Source of the DNA: an uncultured Pseudomonas sp.
GTDB lineage: Bacteria; Pseudomonadota; Gammaproteobacteria; Pseudomonadales; Pseudomonadaceae
NCBI GenBank assembly: GCA_943914515.1
Contig: CALUCI010000271.1
Location: 1 to 6,921, forward strand
Length of the DNA stretch: 6,921 nt
Reading direction: 5' to 3'
Part shown: positions 1 to 6,700 of the stretch, one piece after another
Layout of the letters: each line of letters begins with the position of its first letter
Numbering within the stretch: position 1 is the stretch's first letter
Notes under the pieces: model-generated
Databases searched by the model: none
The model's input: the letters and a program-made list of their open reading frames with translations, nothing else
What the model was told of the DNA's origin: nothing
Program-made: the position numbers and the translations under genes

Positions 1-50
1 GCCTGACCAGGTTAACGGGTAATCAATGCGGGGGGACCGATGGGGCCACC
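1..50 (-). ncRNA. ffs: 4.5S signal recognition particle RNA, 5' half (partial)
   Basis: RNA component of the bacterial signal recognition particle. It pairs with Ffh to deliver ribosomes making inner-membrane proteins to FtsY and the translocon. Read on the minus strand from about position 50, the sequence begins GGTGGCCCCATCGGTCCCCC, continues with CGC, and ends CTGGTCAGGC at the window edge. This lines up almost without gaps with the E. coli 4.5S 5' half as I remember it (GGGGGCUCUGUUGGUUCUCC, then CGC, and later CAGGUCAGG), with the same distance between the two blocks. The diagnostic apical loop (GGAAGGAAGCAGCC type) and the 3' strand that would pair with this 5' arm lie outside the window, so folding cannot be verified here. 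The 5' end is set by alignment and is good to a few bases. A strong promoter with suitable spacing lies directly upstream. Confidence 0.85.
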
Positions 51-54
51 ACTA

Positions 55-80
55 CGCGGCTCGCCAAGCGACGAGCCGCG
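55..80. repeat. perfect 9-bp palindrome at the ffs transcription start
   Basis: CGCGGCTCG (55-63) and its exact reverse complement CGAGCCGCG (72-80) flank an 8-base spacer. The palindrome starts two bases after the -10 box, covers the GC-rich discriminator and the predicted start site, and ends about four bases before the mature 4.5S 5' end. If transcription starts near 76, the RNA keeps only part of it, enough for a 5-bp hairpin (GCTCG/CGAGC) in the precursor leader. It could be a leader hairpin that presents the RNase P site, a DNA operator, or both. The inverted repeat is certain but its role is not. Confidence 0.6.
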
Positions 81-110
81 CCATTGTACCGGTCTGAGAG
101 GGACTTACAA
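76..110 (-). promoter_or_regulatory. sigma70-type promoter of the 4.5S RNA gene
   Basis: On the minus strand a -35 element TTGTAA (110-105; four of six consensus bases) is separated by 16 bp from a -10 element TACAAT (88-83; five of six). The predicted start is near 76. That leaves a leader of about 26 nt before the mature 4.5S 5' end, comparable to the short leader that RNase P removes from the E. coli precursor. The bases after the -10 box (GGCGCGG) form a GC-rich discriminator. In established examples such discriminators mark stable-RNA promoters repressed by ppGpp with DksA. A T6 run at 129-124 falls near -50, where a distal UP-element subsite would lie. Growth-rate control is inferred. 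Confidence 0.75.
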
Positions 111-123
111 CCTCTTCATCAAG

Positions 124-147
124 AAAAAACCATCATTTCTCAATGAC
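124..147 (-). terminator. weak terminator-like hairpin after ligA
   Basis: Seventeen bases past the ligA stop codon the minus strand reads TCATT-GAGA-AATGA, a 5-bp stem (146-142 with 137-133) closed by a GAGA tetraloop, extendable by a G-T wobble (147/132). Two bases later comes a run of six T (129-124). The layout is that of an intrinsic terminator, but the stem is short and AT-rich, so efficiency may be low. The same T run could instead serve as UP-element sequence for the ffs promoter. Confidence 0.45.
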
Positions 148-163
148 TTGTCCCACCGGCACT

Positions 164-2521
164 TCAGACGGCGATGCCGTGCTCGCCAAGAAACACCACG
201 AAGGCGTCCTCATCCAGCACCTTCACCCCCAGTTCGCTGGCCTTGGCCAGCTTGGAGCCAGCACCCGGGCCGGCGACCACGCAGTGGGTCTTGGCGGACA
301 CGGAACCGGCCACTTTCGCACCGAGGCTTTCCAGTTTGTCCTTGGCGATGTCACGGCTCATGCGCTCCAGCGAGCCGGTCAGCACCCAGGTCTGGCCCGC
401 CAGCGGCAAGCCTTCGGCGGTTTTCTTCTCGCAGGACCAGTGCATGCCGAACTCCAGCAACTGCGCTTCGATGGCCCGGGCCAGCTCACGGTTGCTTTCG
501 ACCAGGAAGAACTCGCGCACAGCGTCGGCCTGTTTGGCCGCGAGCGCCTGGCGCAGGTCGATGCCATCGGCCTCGATGATCTTGTCCAGCGTGCCCAGCT
601 TGGCCACCAGTTTCTCGGCGCCGGTCGGGCCGACCGAGGCGATGTCCAGCTTGGCGATCATTCCGGCCAGGGTGGTGCTGGCGGCGAACTCGGCGCTTAG
701 CTCGCCTTCGTCCTGCAGTTGCATCCCGCAGTCGAGCAATTGCTGGATGACGGTGCGGTTGTGTTCGTCTTCGAAGAAGTTGTGAATTTCGTGGGCCACT
801 TCCAGGCCGATGTCCGGCAGGTAGGTGAGCACCTGCGGCAGCGCCTTCATCACCCGCTGCAACGAACCCAGGGAGCGCGCCAGCACCTTGGCGGTTTCCT
901 CACCGACATCGGGAATGCCCAGTGCGTAGATGAAGCGCGCCAGCCCCGGGCGCTTGCTGTCTTCGATGGCGGCCAGCAGCTTGTTGCTGGACACCTCGGC
1001 AAAGCCTTCGAGCTCGACCACCTGCTCGAAGGTCAGGCGGTAGAGATCGGCAGGAGAGGTAATCAGGCCTTCATCAACCAGTTGCTCGACGCTCTTCTCG
1101 CCCAGTCCCTCGATGTCCATGGCACGCCGCGAGACGTAATGGATGATCGCCTGCTTGAGCTGCGCGGCACAGGCCAGGCGCCCCACACAACGGTAAACCG
1201 CACCTTCGCTGACGGTCTCCTTGCCCTTGCTGCGCTTGACCAGTTGCGTACGCTCGACCTGCGAGCCGCACACCGGGCATTCGGTGGGTATCTGCACCGG
1301 GCGAACGGCATCCGGGTCGCGGCGCTCGATCACTACCTGCATGACCTGCGGAATCACGTCCCCGGCGCGGCGGATGATCACCGTGTCGCCGATCATCACG
1401 CCCAGGCGTGCCACTTCATCCATGTTGTGCAGCGTAGCGTTGGCCACGGTCACACCGGCGACCTTCACCGGTTTGAGCCGCGCCACCGGCGTGACGGCAC
1501 CGGTACGCCCGACCTGGAATTCGACGTCGAGGACTTCGGTCAGCTCTTCCAGCGCCGGGAATTTGTGGGCGATGGCCCAGCGCGGTTCGCGGGCACGGAA
1601 GCCCAGTTCGCGCTGGGAGGCCAGGCTGTTGACCTTGAACACCACACCGTCGATCTCGTAGGGCAGGTCGTTACGCCGCGCGCCGATGTCGTTGTAGTAG
1701 GCCAGGCATTCCTCGATCCCGGCGGCATGCTTCAGTTCGCGACTGATGGGCATGCCCCAGGTCTTGAGCTTTTCCAGGGTGCCGATATGGGTGTCGGCCA
1801 CGGCTGCGGACACCTGGCCCAGGCCGTAGCAGCAGAATTCCAGTGGCCGGCTGGCGGTGATTTTCGAATCCAGTTGGCGCAGGCTGCCGGCGGCGGCGTT
1901 GCGCGGGTTGGCGAAGGTCTTGCCGCCGATCTCGGCCTGAGCAGCATTGAGGCGCTCGAAGCCGGCTTTGCTCATGAACACTTCACCGCGCACTTCCAGC
2001 ACCTCGGGCCAGCCCGAGCCCTGCAGCTTGAGCGGGATATTGCGGATGGTGCGCACGTTGACGCTGATGTCCTCGCCCGTGGTGCCGTCGCCGCGGGTGG
2101 CGCCCTGAACCAGTTGGCCGTTGCGGTAAAGCAGGCTGACTGCCAGGCCGTCGAGTTTGGGCTCGCAACTGTAGTCCACCGCCGCGCCACCGCCGAACAG
2201 GTCGCCCGCTGGCAGGTCGAGACCTTCGACGACGCGCCGGTCGAACTCGCGCAGATCGTTTTCCTCGAAGGCGTTGCCCAGGCTGAGCATCGGCACTTCA
2301 TGCCGGACCTGGCTGAAGGCCGACAGGGCTGCGCCGCCGACCCGCTGGGTTGGCGAGTCTTCGCTGATCAGCTCCGGGTGCTCGGCTTCCAGCGCCTGCA
2401 GTTCGCGGAACAGGCGGTCGTACTCGGCATCCGGCACGCTGGGTTCATCGAGGACGTAGTAGCGGTAGTTGTGCTGATCGAGTTCGGCACGCAGTTCGAG
2501 GATTCGGGTTTCGGCTTTCAT
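164..2521 (-). CDS. ligA: NAD-dependent DNA ligase LigA
   Basis: Seals 3'-OH/5'-phosphate nicks in duplex DNA at Okazaki fragment junctions and in repair, using NAD+ as the adenylate donor; cytoplasmic. Domains in order: the NMN-binding Ia segment (HNYRYYVLDEPSVPDAEYD, 17-35); the adenylation domain with KLDG (catalytic Lys122), the YEIDGVVFKV motif (288-297) and RWAIAHKFP (314-322); an OB-fold from about 330; a four-cysteine zinc finger (Cys415, 418, 445, 451); helix-hairpin-helix repeats (about 465-700); and a C-terminal BRCT domain (about 704-785) with VLTGSL and GSKLAKASELG. At 785 residues it is about 115 longer than E. coli LigA (671). Most of the excess is an apparent duplicated HhH block at 618-695, with about 12 more residues inside the zinc finger. 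The ATG start gives the expected family N-terminus and follows AAGAGA by 7 bases. It is the last protein gene of the smc-zipA-ligA series, and zipA-ligA adjacency is shared with E. coli. No frameshift or loss of catalytic residues is seen. Confidence 0.98.
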   Translation of the reverse strand: MKAETRILELRAELDQHNYRYYVLDEPSVPDAEYDRLFRELQALEAEHPELISEDSPTQRVGGAALSAFSQVRHEVPMLSLGNAFEENDLREFDRRVVEGLDLPAGDLFGGGAAVDYSCEPKLDGLAVSLLYRNGQLVQGATRGDGTTGEDISVNVRTIRNIPLKLQGSGWPEVLEVRGEVFMSKAGFERLNAAQAEIGGKTFANPRNAAAGSLRQLDSKITASRPLEFCCYGLGQVSAAVADTHIGTLEKLKTWGMPISRELKHAAGIEECLAYYNDIGARRNDLPYEIDGVVFKVNSLASQRELGFRAREPRWAIAHKFPALEELTEVLDVEFQVGRTGAVTPVARLKPVKVAGVTVANATLHNMDEVARLGVMIGDTVIIRRAGDVIPQVMQVVIERRDPDAVRPVQIPTECPVCGSQVERTQLVKRSKGKETVSEGAVYRCVGRLACAAQLKQAIIHYVSRRAMDIEGLGEKSVEQLVDEGLITSPADLYRLTFEQVVELEGFAEVSSNKLLAAIEDSKRPGLARFIYALGIPDVGEETAKVLARSLGSLQRVMKALPQVLTYLPDIGLEVAHEIHNFFEDEHNRTVIQQLLDCGMQLQDEGELSAEFAASTTLAGMIAKLDIASVGPTGAEKLVAKLGTLDKIIEADGIDLRQALAAKQADAVREFFLVESNRELARAIEAQLLEFGMHWSCEKKTAEGLPLAGQTWVLTGSLERMSRDIAKDKLESLGAKVAGSVSAKTHCVVAGPGAGSKLAKASELGVKVLDEDAFVVFLGEHGIAV
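437..943 (-). repeat. tandem internal duplication of an HhH block within LigA
   Basis: Residues 527-602 (codons at 943-716) and 618-695 (codons at 670-437) align over about 77 positions in the same register. Shared landmarks in order are LA..I..L.I..VG, then A..L...LG.L, then a spaced A..I..FF or AV.EFF, then E.NR, then QLL..GM. The first copy retains both hairpins (IPDVG and LPDIG). The second keeps ASVGPTGAEKL but replaces the second hairpin with a glycine-free AAKQADA. In E. coli LigA, as I recall it, one such block runs directly into the BRCT domain. The duplication therefore explains most of the extra length. Divergence at the protein level is high, so the event is old. Confidence 0.6.
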
Positions 2522-2528
2522 GGTCGGG

Positions 2529-2534
2529 TCTCTT
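2529..2534 (-). promoter_or_regulatory. weak ribosome binding site of ligA
   Basis: AAGAGA on the minus strand, 7 bases before the ligA ATG. It is a partial match to AAGGAG and is the only Shine-Dalgarno-like sequence in range, so it supports the ATG at 2521 as the start. Confidence 0.5.
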
Positions 2535-2561
2535 GCGGAGCGGAAGAGCAGCCTGGCGGTG

Positions 2562-2651
2562 GTCAGTTGGAATGGAAAACCCGACAGGTCTCCACAAGCA
2601 CGAAGGGCCGCTTAGCGGCCCTTGTGGTTTCAACTGACTGGCATCGGCCAG
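2562..2651. repeat. nested inverted repeats in the zipA-ligA gap
   Basis: The 156-bp gap holds several inverted repeats. The strongest is AAGGGCCGC/GCGGCCCTT (2603-2611 and 2615-2623), a perfect 9-bp stem with a 3-base loop. An outer pair CCACAAG/CTTGTGG (2592-2598 and 2621-2627) is also perfect and shares CTT (2621-2623) with the inner stem, so the two compete at their junction. An 8-bp pair GTCAGTTG/CAACTGAC (2562-2569 and 2631-2638) encloses both. A small CTGGC/GCCAG hairpin (2638-2642 and 2647-2651) adjoins it. In the zipA-ligA direction the strong stem is followed by CGTGCTTG and not by a T run, so it is not a textbook intrinsic terminator. It may stabilise or partly terminate the zipA mRNA. 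I see no convincing promoter for ligA in the gap. Confidence 0.6.
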
Positions 2652-2677
2652 ACTACCCTTGCGTGTTTCTATTCTGT

Positions 2678-3544
2678 TCAGCGTTTCTGGGTCAGGGCGC
2701 GGCGCTCGAACTCGACGATGCGCTGACGGTAGTGCTCGATGGTCTGGGCGGTCATGACGCTGCGCTGGTCGTCCTTCAACTCACCGTTGAGTTCGTGGGA
2801 CAGCTTGCGAGCAGCGGCGACCATCACATCGAACGCCTGCTTCGGATGCCGTGGTCCCGGCAGCCCGAGGAAGAAGCTGACGGCGCGGGTACTGAAGTGG
2901 TCGATGTCGTCCAGGTCGAATACACCAGGCTTGACGGCGTTGGCCATGGAGAACAGGACTTCGCCATTGCCGGCCATGCTTTCGTGACGATGGAAAATGT
3001 CCATTTCACCGAAGCGCAGGCCACTTTCGAGAATGTTCTGCAACAGGGCCGGGCCTTTGAAGCCGCCTTCGTCGCGGGAAATCACACTGATCACCAGTAC
3101 TTCTTCGACCTGCGGCAGTTCCTTGCCTTCGCTGGCAGCGCCGTAGCCGGTGGTCTTGGTGCTTTCAGCCGGGAAGTCATCATCATCGTCAGCGAACAGG
3201 TCAGGCTCGCGCGGCTCGGCACTGAGGTTCAGGTCGCCTTGCTGCGGCTCGTTGCCGCGCTTGCCGCGTTTGCCCTGCTTGCCGGCTTTCGGCTCGCGGG
3301 ACGGCGCGCTCATCGAAGGCAGATCGTCTTCATCGAGCAATGGTTCTTTATGGTCATCCAGCACTCGCGACGGACCCAGCACTTCGGCGCTGCTTTCTTC
3401 ATCGGGGAGATTGGAGAGATTACGGTCGAGACGGAATTTCAACTTGCCCTTGCCGCCGCGCATGCGGCGCCAGCCGTCAATAAGAATACCGGCAATGACT
3501 ATGATGCCGATGACGATCAGCCATTCGCGCAGACCGATTTCCAT
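2678..3544 (-). CDS. zipA: cell division protein ZipA
   Basis: Inner-membrane protein that binds the C-terminal tail of FtsZ, tethers and stabilises the Z ring together with FtsA, and helps recruit later division proteins. The N-terminus is typical: a very short periplasmic end, a single membrane anchor (about residues 8-22, WLIVIGIIVIAGILI), then the basic stretch WRRMRGGKGKLKFRLDR (25-41). A polar linker (about 42-143) follows, with a lysine/arginine-rich patch KAGKQGKRGKRG (86-97) and an acidic run of five Asp (119-123). The FtsZ-binding domain occupies about 145-285 and includes VLVISVISRDEGGFKG, MDIFHRHE and AVSFFLGLPGP. At 288 residues it is shorter than E. coli ZipA (about 328), and its linker is charged rather than Pro/Gln-rich. 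The ATG start is supported by the immediately following anchor and by AGAGG upstream. It lies between smc and ligA on the same strand, with gaps of 199 and 156 bp, so full co-transcription is not assured. Confidence 0.97.
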   Translation of the reverse strand: MEIGLREWLIVIGIIVIAGILIDGWRRMRGGKGKLKFRLDRNLSNLPDEESSAEVLGPSRVLDDHKEPLLDEDDLPSMSAPSREPKAGKQGKRGKRGNEPQQGDLNLSAEPREPDLFADDDDDFPAESTKTTGYGAASEGKELPQVEEVLVISVISRDEGGFKGPALLQNILESGLRFGEMDIFHRHESMAGNGEVLFSMANAVKPGVFDLDDIDHFSTRAVSFFLGLPGPRHPKQAFDVMVAAARKLSHELNGELKDDQRSVMTAQTIEHYRQRIVEFERRALTQKR

Positions 3545-3555
3545 GTAGTTCCGTG

Positions 3556-3560
3556 CCTCT
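3556..3560 (-). promoter_or_regulatory. likely ribosome binding site of zipA
   Basis: AGAGG on the minus strand, 11 bases before the zipA ATG. The spacing is slightly long. A closer GGAA (5 bases before the ATG) is too near to be the main site. Confidence 0.5.
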
Positions 3561-3573
3561 GTGAAAAATGCTG

Positions 3574-3598
3574 AAAAATAAAAGGGTTAAAACCCTTT
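3574..3598 (-). terminator. terminator-like hairpin between smc and zipA
   Basis: On the minus strand AAAGGGT-TTTA-ACCCTTT forms a perfect 7-bp stem (3598-3592 with 3587-3581) followed at once by TATTTTT (3580-3574). This is the layout of an intrinsic terminator for transcription coming from smc. Only three pairs are G-C, so it may be leaky. It ends about 30 bases before the zipA ATG, which leaves no room for a complete promoter plus ribosome binding site downstream. Any zipA transcript must therefore start upstream and pass through it. Confidence 0.6.
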
Positions 3599-3743
3599 AA
3601 AACGTGGCGCCAACTCTATGTTCTGAATGACGTTTTAACCACGCGAGAAAATTGACGTTAACCTAGCACGACCAAAGATAACTTTACACCGTCTGTCATC
3701 ACTGACAGGTTCATTTAGCCCGGTTCGTGCTTCATATCTCGTA
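3599..3743. other. smc-zipA intergenic region, AT-richer, with small repeats
   Basis: No gene is seen here. On the minus strand two near-copies, GGTTAACGTCA (3663-3653) and GGTTAAAACGTCA (3640-3628), are spaced about 25 bp apart. A 6-bp inverted repeat CTGTCA/TGACAG with a 4-base spacer lies at 3693-3708, about 36 bp past the smc stop. Base composition is clearly more AT-rich than in the flanking genes, as expected for promoter DNA, but I could not find a convincing -35/-10 pair for zipA. The best, TTAACG-17 bp-TTAAAA on the minus strand, matches only about half the -10 consensus. Confidence 0.4.
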
Positions 3744-6700
3744 TCAGGCGTCGACCATGGCCATCGCCTCCTCCACGTCCACCGCCACCAGCCGGGAGCA
3801 GCCTGGCTCGTGCATCGTCACGCCCATCAATTGATCGGCCATTTCCATGGCGATCTTGTTGTGGGTGATATAGATGAACTGCACTGTCTGACTCATCTCT
3901 TTGACCAACCGGGCATAACGGCCAACGTTGGCATCGTCCAGCGGCGCATCGACTTCATCGAGCATGCAGAACGGTGCCGGGTTCAATTTGAAAATGGCAA
4001 ATACCAGCGCCAGTGCGGTCAGCGCTTTTTCACCGCCGGAGAGCAAGTGAATAGTGCTGTTCTTCTTTCCTGGCGGGCGCGCCATGATCGTTACCCCTGT
4101 ATCGAGTAAATCTTCGCCCGTCAGTTCCAGATACGCACTGCCGCCACCGAAAACTTTTGGAAAAAGTGCCTGCAAACCGGCATTTATCTGATCGAAGGTA
4201 TCTTTGAAGCGGTTGCGGGTTTCCTTGTCGATCTTGCGAATGACGTTTTCCAGGGTATCGAGCGCCTCGACCAGATCGGCGTTCTGCGCATCGAGGTAGC
4301 GTTTGCGCTCGGACTGCTGCTGGTACTCCTCGATCGCCGCCAGGTTGATCGCGCCGAGGCGCTGGATTCGCGCATCGAGGCGCTCCAGTTCGGCCTCGGC
4401 TTCCGCCTCGCTGGCGTCGGCGACCAGGGTGGCAAGTACGCCATCCAGGTCGTAGCCATCGGCGTGAAGCTGTTCTTGCAAGGTCTTGCGGCGCACGCTG
4501 AGCCCTTGCCATTCCATCCGGTGCTGCTCCAGTTGCCCGCGCAGCAATTGCGATTGCTGTTCGGCCTGGCTGCGGCGCTTTTCGGCATCGCGCAGTTCGC
4601 GGTCGGCGTCTTCCAGATGCAGCCGCGCCAGACGCATTTCCTCGTCGACGCTCATGCGCTTTTCCAGCAGTTCTTCCAGCTTGAGGCGCAGTTCTTCCAG
4701 CGGTGCCTCGCCCTCTTCGAGGTTCAGGCTCAATTGCTCGCGCTTTTCGCTGAGACGCTCCGATTGCAGTTCCAGCCGCTCCAGCGCCTGACGGGTGGAG
4801 TCGTGCTGGGCACGCAGCGAGCCCAGGCGTACCGCTAGCTGATGGGCGTGATCCTTGTGCTGGCGGGCTTCCTGGCGGACCCGGTCAAGCTGCTCGCGCA
4901 GGCCGTCACGTGTCGCCAGCAGCAGCTCGCGCTGCTCGGTGTCCTGGGCCATCAGTTCCAGCGACTCCTGCAGTACCAGCCGCGATTCGCCCAGTTGCTC
5001 CTGTTCGATCCCGCGCTGCTGTCCGGCCTCCGACAGCTCGTCTTCAAGGCGCTGGCGGCGCAGGTTCAACTGCTCGGCGCGAGCCTTGCCGGCGGACAGC
5101 CGGGCTTTCAGTTCGCCCTGCTGACGGGCTTCGTCCTGCGCCCGACGGCGCAGTTGTTCGCGACCGTCTTCAAGCTCGCGCTGCTGTTGGCGCAGATTCG
5201 CCAGTTGCTCGTCGAGCTGAGCCAGGCGCGCTTCGTGTTCCTCTTGCTCGAAACCAAGGCGTTCCAGTTCCTGACCCCGGGCCAGCACGCCGCCCTGGGC
5301 ATCGCTGGCGCGACTGACCCGCAGAAAATGCCGGCCAACCCAGTAACCGTCGCGGCTGACCAGACTTTCGCCCTCGCCCAGTTGCCCGCGCAAGGCCAGC
5401 GCCTGATCCAGATCCTCTACCGGCTTGACCTGCCCCAGCCACGGCGCCAGATCCACCGCCCCTTCGACCTTGTCCAGCAAGCTGCCCGGAAGGCGTGCGG
5501 CGCGGGTGCCAACATCCAGCAAACGCAGTTCACCCTGATCGAAGCCGGTGAACGACAGGTCATCGAAAGAATCCACCAGCACCGCCTGCAGGTCGGCGCC
5601 GAGCACGGTTTCCACCGCCAGTTCCCAGCCCGCCTCGACACGCAGCCCCTCGGCCAGACGCGGGCGCTGCTCCAGGCCCTGCTCACGAAGCCACTGCGCC
5701 GCGCCACTGCCGGGCTCCAGGGCGGCCTGCTGCAAGGCTTCCAGCGAGGCCAGACGGCCGCCGAGGCGTTGCAATTCGCCCTGAGCCTGCTGCTGGGCGC
5801 TGGTGGCCTGTTGCAGGCTTTCGCGCAACTGGTCCAGGCGCTCGGCAGCCTGTTGTTCTTCAAGGTGCAGGTCTTCGAGTACCAGCTCGCTGCTGGCGAC
5901 CTGCTCGGCCAATTCGAGGATAGCGGCATCTTCGGGGTCGGCGCTCAACTGCTCGCGCTCTTCGTTGAGCCGGCGCTGACGCTCGGACAGGCGCTCGAGG
6001 CTGTGCTCCAGTTGCTGAATCCGCGACTGCTGCACTTCGGCCTGCCGGCGGGGCTCGGCGGAGCGGGAGTTGAAGCTGTCCCACTGCTCCTGCCAGCCAT
6101 GCATGGTGGTTTCCGCTTCTTCGAGCGCGGCCGAGGCTTCTTCGGCGGCGGCCAGGGTCATTTCCTGCTCGGGGTCGAGCATTTCCAGCTCTTCGCCCAG
6201 GGTCGCCAGCAAGGTGCGGTCATGGCCCAGGTGCGATTCGGTTTCCAGCCGCGAGCGCTCGGCTTCCTTGAGGTCATCCTGCAATTGCCGCAGGCGCTGC
6301 TGGCCGTGCTGGATGCTCTGCTCGATACGGGCAATATCGCCGCCGACCGAGTAGAAGCGGCCCTGAACCAGATTGAAGCGCTCGGACAACTCGTGGTGAC
6401 CATCGCGCAGGCGCTCGATGCTGGCGTCGGCGTTGCGCTGCTCGGCCACCAGGGCTTCGAACGCGACTTCCTGATCGCCGATCACCGACTCACGCTGGCG
6501 TACCTGATCGTCCAGCGCACGCCAGCGCAGGGCCGCCAGTTGCGCCTTGAGCTGGCGTTCTTCGGCTTTGTATTCCTTGTACTTCTCTGCCGCCTGGGCC
6601 TGGCGGTGCAGGCGCTCCAACTGACGCTCCAGCTCTTCGCGCAGGTCAGTCAGGCGTTCGAGGTTTTCCTGGGTGCGGCGGATGCGGCTCTCGGTTTCGC

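Noticed and set aside
40..785. Overlapping plus-strand open frames near the window start
   Set aside because: They overlap the 3' part of ligA and the ffs region, have the Arg/Pro/Ser-rich composition of shadow frames, and lack recognisable domains.
2603..2623. Calling the strong 9-bp stem after zipA a standard intrinsic terminator
   Set aside because: No run of T follows the stem on either strand (CGTGCTTG on minus, GTGGTTTC on plus), so it is recorded as an inverted repeat.
719..3574. A 951-codon open frame on the plus strand, antisense to ligA and zipA
   Set aside because: Its codons lie exactly opposite the sense codons of both genes, so stops there need TTA, CTA or TCA in the sense strand, which are rare in high-GC pseudomonads. 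The 156-bp gap is a multiple of three without in-frame stops. The translation matches no family I recognise, and LigA and ZipA are unmistakable.
3652..3680. Plus-strand promoter-like sequence TTGACG with AGATAA about 18 bp downstream
   Set aside because: The -10 match is poor and the only downstream plus-strand sequence is antisense to smc, with no supported gene.
4464..4838. Plus-strand open frames within smc rich in Gln/Leu/Phe or Ser/Arg
   Set aside because: They are antisense shadows of the coiled-coil repeats in SMC, whose biased codons give low-complexity translations in other frames.
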